A stretch of DNA of 64,000 nt from JAYZDP01 sp036337765. GTDB taxonomy: Bacteria > Acidobacteriota > Thermoanaerobaculia > Multivoradales > Multivoraceae. The notes below the pieces were generated by a model. It worked only from the letters and a program-made list of their open reading frames with translations, was not told where the DNA came from and ran no database searches. Position 1 is the first letter of the stretch; each line of letters begins with the position of its first letter. A program made the translations under genes and the position numbers. Location: positions 1 to 64,000 of the forward strand of contig JAYZDP010000168.1 in the NCBI GenBank assembly GCA_036337765.1, in the 5' to 3' direction. Positions 9,024 to 17,128 of the stretch are shown here, one piece after another.

Positions 9024-9839
9024 CTAGAGCCTGCGGTGTGACTCGACCGGCATGGAGCGTCGAGTCGAGGCGACGCGGTCGAGATCGATCTCTGCCAGCG
9101 CGAGACCTGGGCCTTCGGGTGCCGAGCCGATCACCTGGCCCCAAGGGTCGATGATGACCGAGTGTCCGTAGCTTTGCCGTAGGCCCTTGTCGTCGTGCTT
9201 TCCCCACTGTGCCGCGGCCAGCACATAGCTCTGAGTCTCGATGGCGCGAGCGCAGAGGAGCGGGTACCAGTGGTCCTTGCCTGTCATCAGGGTGAAGGCC
9301 GACGGCACCGTCAGGATCTGTGCTCCTTTCGCGACCAGCTGCGCATAGAGCTCGGGGAAGCGCAGGTCGTAGCAGACCGAGAGCCCGACCGCGCCCACCG
9401 CGTCGTCGACCACTACCAGCTCCTTGCCCGGCTGGATCGTCGCGGACTCCTTGAAGCACACTTCCTTCGACACGTCGACGTCGAAGAGGTGGATCTTGCG
9501 GTATACGCCGCGGATCTCGCCGTCAGGGCCGAAGTAGACGCTGGTGTTGAGACAGCGGGTCTCCTCGTCGCTGCGCTCGTTGAAGGAGCCCAGCACCAGG
9601 TGGATGCCGTGCTTGGCGGCGAGCTCGGCGAAGCAGGTGCACGCCTTGCCGTCGAGACCCTCCGCCAAGCGCACCTTTTCCTTGTGCGGGCCGAGGTAGT
9701 TGGTGTTCTCGGGTGTCGACACGAGGGTCGCGCCGTACCCTGCGGCACGCTCGATCAGCTCGCTCGACAGCGAGAGATTCGCATCTTCATCGGAGCCCGA
9801 CTGGAGCTGGACGACGGCGGCTAGGAACTTGTCAGACAT
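9024..9839 (-). CDS. Nitrilase-family carbon-nitrogen hydrolase (Nit1/Nit2-like)
   Basis: A 271-residue C-N hydrolase with the Glu-Lys-Cys triad visible: STPENTNYLG (Glu, about 41), YRKIHLFDV (Lys, about 112) and VGLSVCYDLRFPELYAQL (Cys, about 148). The overall sequence resembles Nit1/Nit2, which act as omega-amidases or deaminated-glutathione amidases (metabolite repair). The frame stays open far upstream, but MSDKFLAAVVQLQSG at 9839 is the family's natural N terminus, and the longer frame would run through the neighbouring hydrolase in another frame. The start lies 19 bases inside the 3' end of the upstream alpha/beta hydrolase gene, so the two are likely cotranscribed. Confidence 0.88.
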   Translation of the reverse strand: MSDKFLAAVVQLQSGSDEDANLSLSSELIERAAGYGATLVSTPENTNYLGPHKEKVRLAEGLDGKACTCFAELAAKHGIHLVLGSFNERSDEETRCLNTSVYFGPDGEIRGVYRKIHLFDVDVSKEVCFKESATIQPGKELVVVDDAVGAVGLSVCYDLRFPELYAQLVAKGAQILTVPSAFTLMTGKDHWYPLLCARAIETQSYVLAAAQWGKHDDKGLRQSYGHSVIIDPWGQVIGSAPEGPGLALAEIDLDRVASTRRSMPVESHRRL

Positions 9840-10702
9840 TTCTTCGCGAATCGTGCCAGGCGCCAGTAGTAGCGGAAGCCGCCGTGACGGTAGACATCGT
9901 TGTGGCCGGCCCTCGGGATCTCGAACCAGTCCTTCGGCTCGGCGGCCGCCTCGTACAGGCGCCGGCCCAGGCGCATCGGAATGGTCGGATCGTCCGAGCC
10001 GTGGATGAAGAGCTTGGGCACATCGATCGACGCCACCTTGTCGAGGCTGCGAAACTGGTTGCGGGCCATCAGGTGCAGCGGGGTGCGCGGGTACAGCACG
10101 CGGACCATGTCGCGAATGTGGGTGAAGCTCGACTGCACCACGAGCCCCGCGATCTGCCGGTGCAGTGCGGTCTCGATAGCGACCGCGCCGCCGAGCGAGT
10201 GGCCGAACAAGAGCACTTTCGACGGCTCGACCCCCAACGGGCCGGTGAGATGGTCCCATGCGGCGCGGGCGTCGCGATAGACACCGTCTTCCGACGGCTC
10301 ACCTTCGCTACGTCCGTAGCCGCGATAGTCGAAGGCCAAGACACTCACCTTCATGCGACGCAGGTCTCCGAGCGCCCCGAGTCGATGGGAAATGTTGCCA
10401 TTGTTGCCGTGGCAGTACAGCACTGCCCCGCGGGCCTTCGGGTGCGGAATCCACCAGGCGTGAAGCCGAGTGCCATCGTCAGCCTCGAACCACACGTCCT
10501 CAGCCGGCAGACCGTAGGCTCGGGGCTGCCACATCCCGTCGGGATAGCGCACTGGCGCGAAGACCTGCCCGCGCTGAACGCGGCCGAGCAGCCACGTGCC
10601 TACGCCTCCGACCGCGACCGCAGCCGACGGCAGGGCCAGGCGCGCAAGCCAGCCCTGGAGGCTTGAAGTAGGCTTATCTGCGGAGCCCAGCACGGTTCTC
10701 AT
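9821..10702 (-). CDS. Membrane-anchored alpha/beta hydrolase (S33-like)
   Basis: The 293-residue product has one N-terminal hydrophobic segment (about 20-35, LALPSAAVAVGGVGTWLL) and an alpha/beta-hydrolase domain. The oxyanion loop is CHGNNGNI, the nucleophile elbow is GHSLGGA (Ser about 165), the acid is in IHGSDDPTIP, and the His is in RAGHNDVY. FDYRGYGRSEG is the usual loop after strand 4. This is the BEM46/ABHD17-type of serine hydrolase; substrate unknown. The ATG at 10702 is chosen because TAGGAGAG lies directly ahead; the frame continues upstream without family similarity. It overlaps the nitrilase-like gene downstream by 19 bases. Confidence 0.83.
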   Translation of the reverse strand: MRTVLGSADKPTSSLQGWLARLALPSAAVAVGGVGTWLLGRVQRGQVFAPVRYPDGMWQPRAYGLPAEDVWFEADDGTRLHAWWIPHPKARGAVLYCHGNNGNISHRLGALGDLRRMKVSVLAFDYRGYGRSEGEPSEDGVYRDARAAWDHLTGPLGVEPSKVLLFGHSLGGAVAIETALHRQIAGLVVQSSFTHIRDMVRVLYPRTPLHLMARNQFRSLDKVASIDVPKLFIHGSDDPTIPMRLGRRLYEAAAEPKDWFEIPRAGHNDVYRHGGFRYYWRLARFAKKCLTSS

Positions 10703-10728
10703 CTCTCCTAACTGTAGAGTTGCGAGGC

Positions 10729-11100
10729 CTATTCCGATAGGTACGTGGCCGCGCAGTGGGGCCCTTCCCAGACCGTCACGGCTGCGACTTCCACGGCCGG
10801 GAAACGCAGCGAGAGCTCTTCGCAGAACCAACGCGCGAGGTTTTCGGTCGTCGGGCTGAGCGCGTCGAAGGGCGAAACAGAATTGATGTCGGCATGGTGG
10901 AAGCGCCCGGTGAGATCGTCGAGAGCGGACTTGACCTCGACGAAATCGACGACGTAGTCCTCCGGGCCAAGCTCGACCGCGCGGATCGTGACCTCGACCC
11001 GCCAGCTGTGGCCATGAACCGGCTCCGCAGAGCCGCGATAGGCGGTGAGATGGTGGGCGGCCTCGAAGCGTCCGAGGACCTTGAGCTCGTAGCTGGGCAT
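10729..11100 (-). CDS. 6-pyruvoyl-tetrahydropterin synthase/QueD family enzyme, PTPS-III-like active site
   Basis: A 123-residue COG0720 (T-fold) protein. Zinc ligands are in RFEAAHHL and VHGHSWRVEV; the pterin-anchoring Glu is in TVWEGPHC near the C terminus. Canonical QueD has a catalytic Cys in the loop ahead of HGH (CxxxHGH). Here the loop is SAEPVHGH, with no Cys and with a Glu in an ExxHGH arrangement. From family knowledge this Cys-to-Glu form (PTPS-III) makes 6-hydroxymethyl-dihydropterin from dihydroneopterin triphosphate and can stand in for FolB in folate synthesis. The role is inferred from that motif; a 7-deazaguanine role is the alternative. The start MPSYELKVLG fits the family better than a codon 48 bases upstream. 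Confidence 0.82.
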   Translation of the reverse strand: MPSYELKVLGRFEAAHHLTAYRGSAEPVHGHSWRVEVTIRAVELGPEDYVVDFVEVKSALDDLTGRFHHADINSVSPFDALSPTTENLARWFCEELSLRFPAVEVAAVTVWEGPHCAATYLSE

Positions 11101-11111
11101 AAAGGCGCGGA

Positions 11112-11124
11112 GATAGAATCTATC
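11112..11124. promoter_or_regulatory. Palindrome between divergent PTPS and SLC13 genes
   Basis: gatagaatctatc is a perfect 6-bp inverted repeat around one central A. It lies 11 bases ahead of the PTPS-like start and 48 bases ahead of the permease start. Each strand offers a -10-like hexamer here, TAGAAT on plus and TTCTAT on minus. It may be two overlapping divergent -10 boxes or a repressor site. Confidence 0.35.
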
Positions 11125-11171
11125 GAACTCAGGGGTGCTGCAAGGCACCGCTCGCCTTTCGGGGCATCCCC

Positions 11172-12944
11172 ATGGATCAGTACCTGCTCGTCGGCATTAT
11201 CGCCCTGACGTTCGCGGCGTTCGCCTTCGAGTGGCTACCGATCGACGCGGTCGCGTTCACCAGCCTGGGAGCGCTGCTGCTGTTCCGACTGGTAACGCCT
11301 GAGCAGGCGATCGCGGGCTTCTCCAACCCCGCCGTCATCACCGTGATGATGATGTTCATCCTCAGCTACGGTCTGACTTCGACGGGGGTGATCGACCAAT
11401 TCGCACACCGGGTGGCGAGGCTGTCGGGCGAGACGCATCGGCGAGGCGCGATCCTGCTGCTGACGGTCTCGGGCGTACTCTCGGCCTTCATCAACAACAC
11501 CGCCGCGGTAGCCATCTTCATGCCCGTCGCGTCCCAGCTCGCGAAACGCTACCGCGTCAGCCCGTCGAAGATCCTGCTGCCCCTGTCCTATGTCAGCATC
11601 ATGGGGGGCACCTGCACCCTAATCGGCACCTCGACCAACCTCATCGTCAGCTCGATCGCCGAAGAGCATGGTGCGGGTGCATTCTCGGTCTTCGAGCTGT
11701 CAAGTCTCGGGCTCATCCTCTTCGCCGTCGGCCTGACCTACGTTGTCCTCGTACCGCTGCGCCTGCTGCCTTCCCGCACCATCATCTCGTCGCTGACGCG
11801 CAAGTACCAGATGGGCGCCTACCTCACCGAGCTGAAAGTCCCTGAGGGCTCCAGTCTGGTGGGCAGAACGGTCGTCGAAGAACACATCAGCGAACGATTC
11901 GAGCTCAACGTGCTCGAGGTCTTGCGCGGAGAGAACCGCTTCGCCATCGACCTGCGCAACACACGGTTCGAAGCCGGCGACGAGATCATCGTCCGAGGCG
12001 GAATGGACGACATCCTGTCGCTGCGGGACAACTACGACCTGTACCTGCTCACCGACCACAAACTGCACGACAAGGACATCGCCGACGAAGACAACATCCT
12101 GTTCGAAGTTCAGCTGTCGCCCCTGTCGCGCCTTGTCGGACAGTCGTTGATCGACTCGGATTTCCGCCGTGTCCACGGCGTCTTCGTGCTGGCACTCAAT
12201 CGCACCGGCGAGGTGATCCGCGAGCGGCTCGCGTCGATACCGCTCGAGCAGTGGGACACGCTGCTGCTCTTCGGTCCGCGGACACGGGTCGAGGCGCTGT
12301 CGCAGCTCGATGACTTCTCGCCGCTGCAGGAGATCGACGTCAAACTCCGGCTGCCGAAGCTCTGGTGGCTTCCTCTCGCCATCATCCCCATCGTCGTCGG
12401 CGTTGCCGCCACGGGCCTGGCGTCGATCCTCGAGGCCTCGATCCTCGGCGCGGTGGCGATGATCGTGACTCGCACCCTCACCATCCAGCAGGCATACCAA
12501 GCGATCAACTGGACGGTCATCTTCTTGCTCGCCGCCATCTTGCCGCTGGGCGCCGCGATGGCGAACACCGGCCTCGACACCCGAATCGGGCAGGAGATCG
12601 CAAGCTTCGGTGAAGGTTACGGGGGACTCGCTGTGCTCGCGCTGGTCTATGTGGCCACGGCACTCCTGTCGGAGATCGTCTCTAACAACTCGACGGCGGT
12701 TCTCATGGTGCCGATCGCCATCACTGTGGCCAACTCTCTCGGCCTCGACCCCAAGCCCTTCATCATGGCGGTCGCCTTCGCGGCCTCGTCGAGCTTTCTC
12801 ACGCCAATGGGCTATCAGACCAACGCCATGGTCCTGGGCCCAGGCGGCTATCGTTTCCTCGACTACGTTCGTGCTGGTGCACCGCTCAAGATCGGTTTCT
12901 GGCTCTTGTCGACGGCGCTCATCCCCGTCCTCTGGCCTTTCTGA
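11172..12944 (+). CDS. SLC13/DASS-family permease with two RCK_C (TrkA-C) domains
   Basis: A 590-residue inner-membrane transporter. The N-terminal half has about five hydrophobic segments (residues 5-200) with the family motifs INNTAAVAIFMPV and LIGTSTNLIVSSI (Na+ and substrate site 1). The central cytoplasmic part (about 205-400) holds two tandem TrkA-C/RCK_C repeats (LKVPEGSSLVGRTV and VQLSPLSRLVGQSL). The C-terminal half repeats the core fold with ATALLSEIVSNNSTAVLMVP and SFLTPMGYQTNAMV. Members with this layout carry sulfate, dicarboxylates or other anions, gated by a ligand on the RCK_C domains. The substrate cannot be read here. Confidence 0.88.
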   Translation: MDQYLLVGIIALTFAAFAFEWLPIDAVAFTSLGALLLFRLVTPEQAIAGFSNPAVITVMMMFILSYGLTSTGVIDQFAHRVARLSGETHRRGAILLLTVSGVLSAFINNTAAVAIFMPVASQLAKRYRVSPSKILLPLSYVSIMGGTCTLIGTSTNLIVSSIAEEHGAGAFSVFELSSLGLILFAVGLTYVVLVPLRLLPSRTIISSLTRKYQMGAYLTELKVPEGSSLVGRTVVEEHISERFELNVLEVLRGENRFAIDLRNTRFEAGDEIIVRGGMDDILSLRDNYDLYLLTDHKLHDKDIADEDNILFEVQLSPLSRLVGQSLIDSDFRRVHGVFVLALNRTGEVIRERLASIPLEQWDTLLLFGPRTRVEALSQLDDFSPLQEIDVKLRLPKLWWLPLAIIPIVVGVAATGLASILEASILGAVAMIVTRTLTIQQAYQAINWTVIFLLAAILPLGAAMANTGLDTRIGQEIASFGEGYGGLAVLALVYVATALLSEIVSNNSTAVLMVPIAITVANSLGLDPKPFIMAVAFAASSSFLTPMGYQTNAMVLGPGGYRFLDYVRAGAPLKIGFWLLSTALIPVLWPF

Positions 12945-12993
12945 TGGGAGTCAGAGCCGCATCGAACCGTGCCAACTGGGGGCGTACACCTTC

Positions 12994-13022
12994 TTGTGAG
13001 GCGTTATTCGCCATGCTAGGGT
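12994..13022 (+). promoter_or_regulatory. Possible sigma-70 promoter ahead of the RRM gene
   Basis: TTGTGA and TAGGGT are separated by 17 bases in the 257-base gap between the permease and the RRM gene. If real, transcription begins near 13029 and leaves a leader of about 170 bases. Both hexamers depart from consensus. Confidence 0.3.
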
Positions 13023-13201
13023 TCGCCTCGTTCCCGGTGAAAGCACCCAGCCTGGTTGGTAATCCCCCTCTGAAGCGACCCTCCGTTCGTTAGTCCCTTC
13101 CTGAGCGATCGACACCCAGAGTCTGCGACAGCTGCATCACCTGAGTAAGGACCGAGGCGCCGAACCTCATATATGGCGGCGCTTCACACCGAGGAGATGA
13201 C

Positions 13202-13480
13202 ATGAGGATCTATATCGGCAACCTCCCCTACACCAGCAACGAGGAGGAAATCAGGGAGCTCTTCGGTTCCTATGGCGCAGTGGACTCGGTGGACCTGATC
13301 ACCGATCGAGAGACGGGCAGGCCCCGCGGCTTTGGCTTCGTCGACATGTCCAGCGGCGGGGCCGAGGCAGTCTCCGCGCTTCACGACAGCGCGTTCGGCG
13401 GCCGCACCCTGACGGTCAACGAAGCACGCCCTCGAGAGCCCAGATCGGATCGAGGCGGTGGCGGCGGCGGCTCCTGGTAA
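13202..13480 (+). CDS. RRM-type RNA-binding protein
   Basis: A 92-residue protein made of one RNA recognition motif and a glycine-rich tail. RNP2 is MRIYIGNLPY at the very start and RNP1 is RPRGFGFVDM (about 39-48), both with the aromatic residues that stack on RNA bases. The tail after residue 78 is RGGGGGGSW. This is the layout of small bacterial RRM proteins, some of which are cold-induced in cyanobacteria. The start is firm: GAGGAG lies five bases ahead of the ATG. The long leader region could carry post-transcriptional control, but I see no recognisable riboswitch. Confidence 0.92.
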   Translation: MRIYIGNLPYTSNEEEIRELFGSYGAVDSVDLITDRETGRPRGFGFVDMSSGGAEAVSALHDSAFGGRTLTVNEARPREPRSDRGGGGGGSW

Positions 13481-13482
13481 CG

Positions 13483-13500
13483 CGGGCCGCAGACGGCCCG
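13483..13500. terminator. GC hairpin between convergent RRM and mutM genes
   Basis: cgggccg-caga-cggcccg forms a perfect 7-bp stem with a 4-base loop, three bases after the RRM stop codon and 29 bases from the mutM stop. A second, imperfect hairpin (gcgctttgcgg/ccgctgcgcgc) follows. There is no T-run, so this is a candidate terminator only. Confidence 0.5.
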
Positions 13501-13529
13501 TACGCGCTTTGCGGACAAACCGCTGCGCG

Positions 13530-14351
13530 CTATCGCTGGCAGCTGGCGCAGTAGTAGGTGCTGCGACCCAACTGTCGAATACGCCGAATACTCGCTCCAC
13601 AGCGCGGGCAGGGTAGGCCCTCGCGACCGTAGACGTCTAGCGACACCTGAAAGTACCCAGACTCGCCGAGACCGTCAGAGAAGTCGTTCAGCGTCGTACC
13701 GCCCTGAGCGATCGCGTCGGAGAGCACACCCACGACCGAGGCGCCGATCGCGGTCCATCGTGGGGCCGCGATACGTGTGACGCTTCGCAGCGGGTGAACC
13801 CCGGCTCGGTAGAGCGCCTCGGAGGCGTAGATATTGCCGATGCCGACCACGATCCGCGCGTCCATCAGGAAGGATTTCACGGGCGCCCTGCGGCCACGCG
13901 CCCTCCTCCGAAGCATCTGACCCGAGAAGCCCCCTTCGAGGGGCTCGGCTCCGAGATGACGAAAGTGCCGATCCTCCGCCAGTCTGTGCGTGGCGACGGT
14001 GAAGACCAGCCCGAAGCGCCGGGGATCGCGAAAACGCAGGTCACGCCCCGAAGCGAGCCGAAACACCAGATGCTCGTGGTTCTCGGCCGTCATCTCTGGC
14101 GGCCGCAGGGTCAGCCTGCCGCTCATACCAAGATGGACCGCGAGCGTGAGCTCGCCGTCGAGGTCGACGAGCAGGTACTTCGAGCGCCGTCGCAGCCGCT
14201 CGATCCGCCGGCCCGATAGCCGCCGGCTCAACTGGGGAGAGACCGGTTCACGCAGTCGCCGCTCCCGCACCAGAACCGACTCGATTCGATCGCCCTCGAG
14301 ATGAGGCTCAAGCGTCCGCCGCAGGACCTCCACCTCTGGCAGCTCCGGCAC
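13530..14351 (-). CDS. mutM: Formamidopyrimidine-DNA glycosylase (Fpg/MutM)
   Basis: A 273-residue base-excision repair enzyme that removes 8-oxoguanine and formamidopyrimidines and nicks the site by beta,delta-elimination. MPELPEVEVLRRTLEPHL gives the N-terminal catalytic Pro2 and Glu3. The conserved Lys is in RRSKYLLVDL (about 59), LGMSGRL follows, GIGNIYASEALYRAGVHP is the helix-two-turn-helix, and CPRCGASIRRI...TYYCASC is the C-terminal zinc finger. The full family length is present. Its start codon abuts the stop codon of holA (one base apart), so it is probably cotranscribed with the replication gene upstream. Confidence 0.97.
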   Translation of the reverse strand: MPELPEVEVLRRTLEPHLEGDRIESVLVRERRLREPVSPQLSRRLSGRRIERLRRRSKYLLVDLDGELTLAVHLGMSGRLTLRPPEMTAENHEHLVFRLASGRDLRFRDPRRFGLVFTVATHRLAEDRHFRHLGAEPLEGGFSGQMLRRRARGRRAPVKSFLMDARIVVGIGNIYASEALYRAGVHPLRSVTRIAAPRWTAIGASVVGVLSDAIAQGGTTLNDFSDGLGESGYFQVSLDVYGREGLPCPRCGASIRRIRQLGRSTYYCASCQR

Positions 14352-15824
14352 TCAGCCCCTTCCGGCGCTCGCCAACCAGGCGACCAGGCCAGCCAGGGCG
14401 GCCTGAGGATCGCCCGACTCGCCCTTTAGACGTAGCTCGGTGTCGAGCACCTTGGCAGGCAGACCCGCCAGGCTGCCACCCGGGAAGCGGCACGCCGCGA
14501 GGTAGGCCTTGTGCAGCCGAAACGGATGAACCTTACCGACGGCCGAGATCCCGGTCTCGGGCAAGGGCTCCATGAGCCGACTCGCGTATTGAGACTTGAA
14601 GCGATTGAAGTTCCGCTCTCCCGAAGGCACACCGACCGCCTCCATGGTTCCGGCGACCGCGGCCAGATCGCCACAGAAGCTCGCCAGCCGACCGAAGAAA
14701 GACAGACGGGCCGCCATCGAGTCTTCGGCCCCGTCCACGAGACGATCGAGCCGGGTCAGCGCCTCACCGCCACGGCCCTCGCCGATCGCGTCGAGAAGCT
14801 TCCACACGTCCTCCTCGCCACGATCCTCGACCACGTCCCTGACCAGATCCTGCTCGATCCGCCCCGACTCGGCGAGCGAGGCGAGCTTTCGGTACTCGGC
14901 AGCGAAGCGTGATGTCGAGTCGGCATCGATTCCATCGCTCTGCCCGCGCCCCGAGCCATGGCGCAGAGTGCGCCGACCCAGCTCCTCGAGCGCTGGCCGA
15001 ACGATGGACCTGCCCGTCTCGCGCTCGAGCTCCGCGGCAAGGGCGTCGAGGCCCTGCCAGCGGCCCCGGCGGTCGGCCTCGACCCGTCCCAGCTCCAGCA
15101 GCGTCTCATCGGCCCGCAGGGCTTGTACCAGCGGATGATCCTCGGCCACCGCCACCTCGCACATCACCAGATGGTGACCGTCGGGCAGACCGTCGGTAGC
15201 CACGGCAGCGAGGTCCGCGGCATCGCCCTCCGCCCAACCTTCGAGGCCGGCAGCGTTGGCGGCTTCGAGCAGATCGGCGAGCTGGGAGCGAAGGTCCTGA
15301 GCCGCCGCCTTGGCGCGCTTCTTGGCCCGCGCCCTACCTCCCGGCGGCGCACCACCGGCGAAAACCCACTCCGGCAGCTCGGAAACCACGTTCTCGGGGC
15401 TCTCGCCATATGGCTCCAAGCCGAACAGCCGGCAAACCTGTAGCAGCCGACCCGCAGCAACTCGCCCCTTGTCGCTCAGCTTGTCGTCTGGGCTCACCGG
15501 CAGTGCTTCGGCCGCCTGGTCGATCAGGTGCGCAGCACCACGCCGATCGGCGAGCACACCACTGGCGATCACCACGACAATCTTGGCGCTCGAGAAAAGC
15601 GAGTAGGTACGCAGATCGCCGAGCCTCGGCGCGAGCGATTCCGGATGGCGGTAGGACTCGATCTCGGCGACAGTCGCCTCGGCCAACGCATCGGCGATGC
15701 GCAGTCCCGCCGCCTCAGCGAGCAGGATCTCGCCTGTGACCAGGTAGAGCGGGCCTTTCACCCCCTCCCGGATGCGGGCGACAAGCGCGCCATCCGGGGC
15801 CCCCGCCCCACCAGACGTGGTCAA
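14352..15824 (-). CDS. holA: DNA polymerase III delta subunit-like protein (enlarged)
   Basis: A 490-residue protein that I recognise by its two ends. LYLVTGEILLAEAAGLRIADAL lies near the N terminus, and GKVHPFRLHKAYLAACRF...LDTELRLKGESGDPQAALAGLV at the C terminus is typical of HolA domain III. Delta opens the beta clamp within the clamp loader. The family is about 340 residues; here the middle (about 110-330) carries extra charged segments, including a Lys/Arg/Ala-rich GGRARAKKRAKAAA. The likely start is a TTG at 15824 that overlaps the TGA of the upstream gene (TTGA). It is followed directly by mutM. Confidence 0.72.
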   Translation of the reverse strand: MTTSGGAGAPDGALVARIREGVKGPLYLVTGEILLAEAAGLRIADALAEATVAEIESYRHPESLAPRLGDLRTYSLFSSAKIVVVIASGVLADRRGAAHLIDQAAEALPVSPDDKLSDKGRVAAGRLLQVCRLFGLEPYGESPENVVSELPEWVFAGGAPPGGRARAKKRAKAAAQDLRSQLADLLEAANAAGLEGWAEGDAADLAAVATDGLPDGHHLVMCEVAVAEDHPLVQALRADETLLELGRVEADRRGRWQGLDALAAELERETGRSIVRPALEELGRRTLRHGSGRGQSDGIDADSTSRFAAEYRKLASLAESGRIEQDLVRDVVEDRGEEDVWKLLDAIGEGRGGEALTRLDRLVDGAEDSMAARLSFFGRLASFCGDLAAVAGTMEAVGVPSGERNFNRFKSQYASRLMEPLPETGISAVGKVHPFRLHKAYLAACRFPGGSLAGLPAKVLDTELRLKGESGDPQAALAGLVAWLASAGRG

Positions 15825-16429
15825 TCCAGCAGACCCTTCTCCTCGAGTTCCTGACAGTCGATGCAGTAACGCGCCCAGGGAATGGCAACCAGGCGCTCCT
15901 CGCCGATCGGTTCCGTACACGAGGTGCAGCTGCCAAACGCACCCTCGTCGATGCGGCCGAGCGCGGCCTCGATCTGCTCTAGAACCTTTCGCTCACCGGT
16001 CGACAGCGCCAACGCCAGGTCACGATCGGTATCGAAGTTGGCACGATCGATGTCGTCCTCGCCATCGTGATTGATGCCCACGCCCACGCCTACACCCACG
16101 TCGTGCCGGTAGAGGTCGAGGATCTCCTCGCGCTGCTCCGCCAGGCGCTCCGCGAAGCTCGACAGACGGCGACTACCGTTGGTCGGGCGAGTCTTTCGTC
16201 TGGCCTTTTTCGCCGGTCGCTTCGGCGATCTGGCCACGACCCTCTTGGCTGCCTTCTTCTTCGGCGTCTTCTTGGCGACAGTCTTCGCCTTCTTGGTGGC
16301 GGGCCTGGCCTTCGCCTTCGCCTTCGAGCCCGCGGCCTTCGTAGATCGAACCTTGCCCGAGGTCGACTTCTTCACGGCCTTCTTCGGGGAAGCCACCTTC
16401 TTCGCGGTCGTCCTTTTCTTCTTTGACAT
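15821..16429 (-). CDS. Histone-H1-like Lys/Ala-rich tail fused to a DksA/TraR zinc finger
   Basis: The 202-residue protein has two parts. Residues 1 to about 85 are almost only Lys, Ala, Arg, Pro, Thr and Val (MSKKKRTTAKKV..., PKKAVKKS, AKKTPKKKAAK), like the disordered tails of histone H1 and bacterial HU/AlgP-type proteins. The C-terminal part (about 95-202) is a DksA/TraR module: a helical hairpin, then GSCTSCTEPIGEERLVAIPWARYCIDCQ, a four-Cys zinc finger. DksA-family proteins act on the RNA polymerase secondary channel; the basic tail suggests DNA or RNA binding. The ATG at 16429 is preferred over a start 87 bases upstream because the earlier codons resemble nothing. The unusual GVGVGVG run in the hairpin turn is odd. 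Confidence 0.82.
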   Translation of the reverse strand: MSKKKRTTAKKVASPKKAVKKSTSGKVRSTKAAGSKAKAKARPATKKAKTVAKKTPKKKAAKRVVARSPKRPAKKARRKTRPTNGSRRLSSFAERLAEQREEILDLYRHDVGVGVGVGINHDGEDDIDRANFDTDRDLALALSTGERKVLEQIEAALGRIDEGAFGSCTSCTEPIGEERLVAIPWARYCIDCQELEEKGLLD

Positions 16430-16433
16430 CGCC

Positions 16434-16907
16434 TTATCGCTTTGAGCGGTGATAGTTGCTTCCGGTACGGATGGTTGTCGCTCGATAAATCTGCTCGTAC
16501 AAGACCAACCTGGCAAGCTCGTGGGGCAGCGTCATCGGACCCAGCGACAAGACCTCGTTCGATCTGTCCAGAACGGCCTCATCGAGCCCGACGTCGGATC
16601 CGATGACGAACGCCACCGGGTGCGGCCAATTCGCCTCGAGCTCCATCAGCCGATCCGAGAACGCTAGTGACGGGAGCATCCGACCGCCCGAATCGAGAGC
16701 GACGACCCAGGCCTTCGGCGGCAACGCCCCGAGAAGGGATTTCCCCTCGCTTCGCCGCCGCACCTCGTCGCTGCCCTCCCGACGCGACCGCACCTGCTGG
16801 TCTCGCAGCCGCATCGATCTGAGCCGCGAGGCATACTCGTCCACCAGATCCTGCCAGCGATCTCTTCGATGGCGACCCGACCATAGGACGATCAGCTCCC
16901 GGCCCAC
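16434..16907 (-). CDS. rlmH: 23S rRNA (pseudouridine1915-N3)-methyltransferase RlmH
   Basis: A 157-residue SPOUT methyltransferase. WVVALDSGGRMLPSLAFSDRL, PVAFVIGSDVGLDEAVL, LSLGPMTLPHELARLVLYEQIYRATTI and the C-terminal NYHR are the RlmH landmarks that form the SAM-binding trefoil knot and the active site. The usual GGxxG is GSDVG here. It methylates pseudouridine 1915 of 23S rRNA in the 70S ribosome. The start is a GTG at 16907. The gene precedes the H1-DksA gene by four bases and diverges from ileS. Confidence 0.93.
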   Translation of the reverse strand: MGRELIVLWSGRHRRDRWQDLVDEYASRLRSMRLRDQQVRSRREGSDEVRRRSEGKSLLGALPPKAWVVALDSGGRMLPSLAFSDRLMELEANWPHPVAFVIGSDVGLDEAVLDRSNEVLSLGPMTLPHELARLVLYEQIYRATTIRTGSNYHRSKR

Positions 16908-16937
16908 TTGAAGGCCTCACTTACGAGTATTTGGAGG

Positions 16938-16967
16938 CATCTCGGGGCGGCAAGCCGCCACGAGATG
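16938..16967. other. Strong hairpin in the rlmH-ileS divergent region
   Basis: catctcggggcggc and gccgccacgagatg pair over 14 bp with one mismatch around AA. It sits 30 bases upstream of the rlmH start and about 160 bases upstream of ileS. There is no T-run and no terminated gene on either side, which argues against a terminator. It could be a protein-binding site or part of the rlmH leader. Confidence 0.5.
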
Positions 16968-17128
16968 GGGGAGTATAAGCGGAAAGGCCGAGCCGGGTCA
17001 CGTCCGCGGCTCGAAGGCTTCCTTCATAGTCGCTCTGCTATGCTGCGCGCTCCTTCGAGACCCCCCGGAGCCCACACCTTGCGCGCGCAAACCCGCCTTC
17101 GGTGGACTCTCCACGGAGCCGTCACGAC

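Noticed and set aside
12945..13201. Riboswitch or tRNA in the gap before the RRM gene
   Set aside because: No conserved riboswitch core, cloverleaf or T-loop could be recognised.
13505..13532. TAGCG at the mutM stop with a nearby inverted repeat as another family member
   Set aside because: Beyond TAGCG the sequence does not match the arm, spacer or flank; it is better read as a terminator region.
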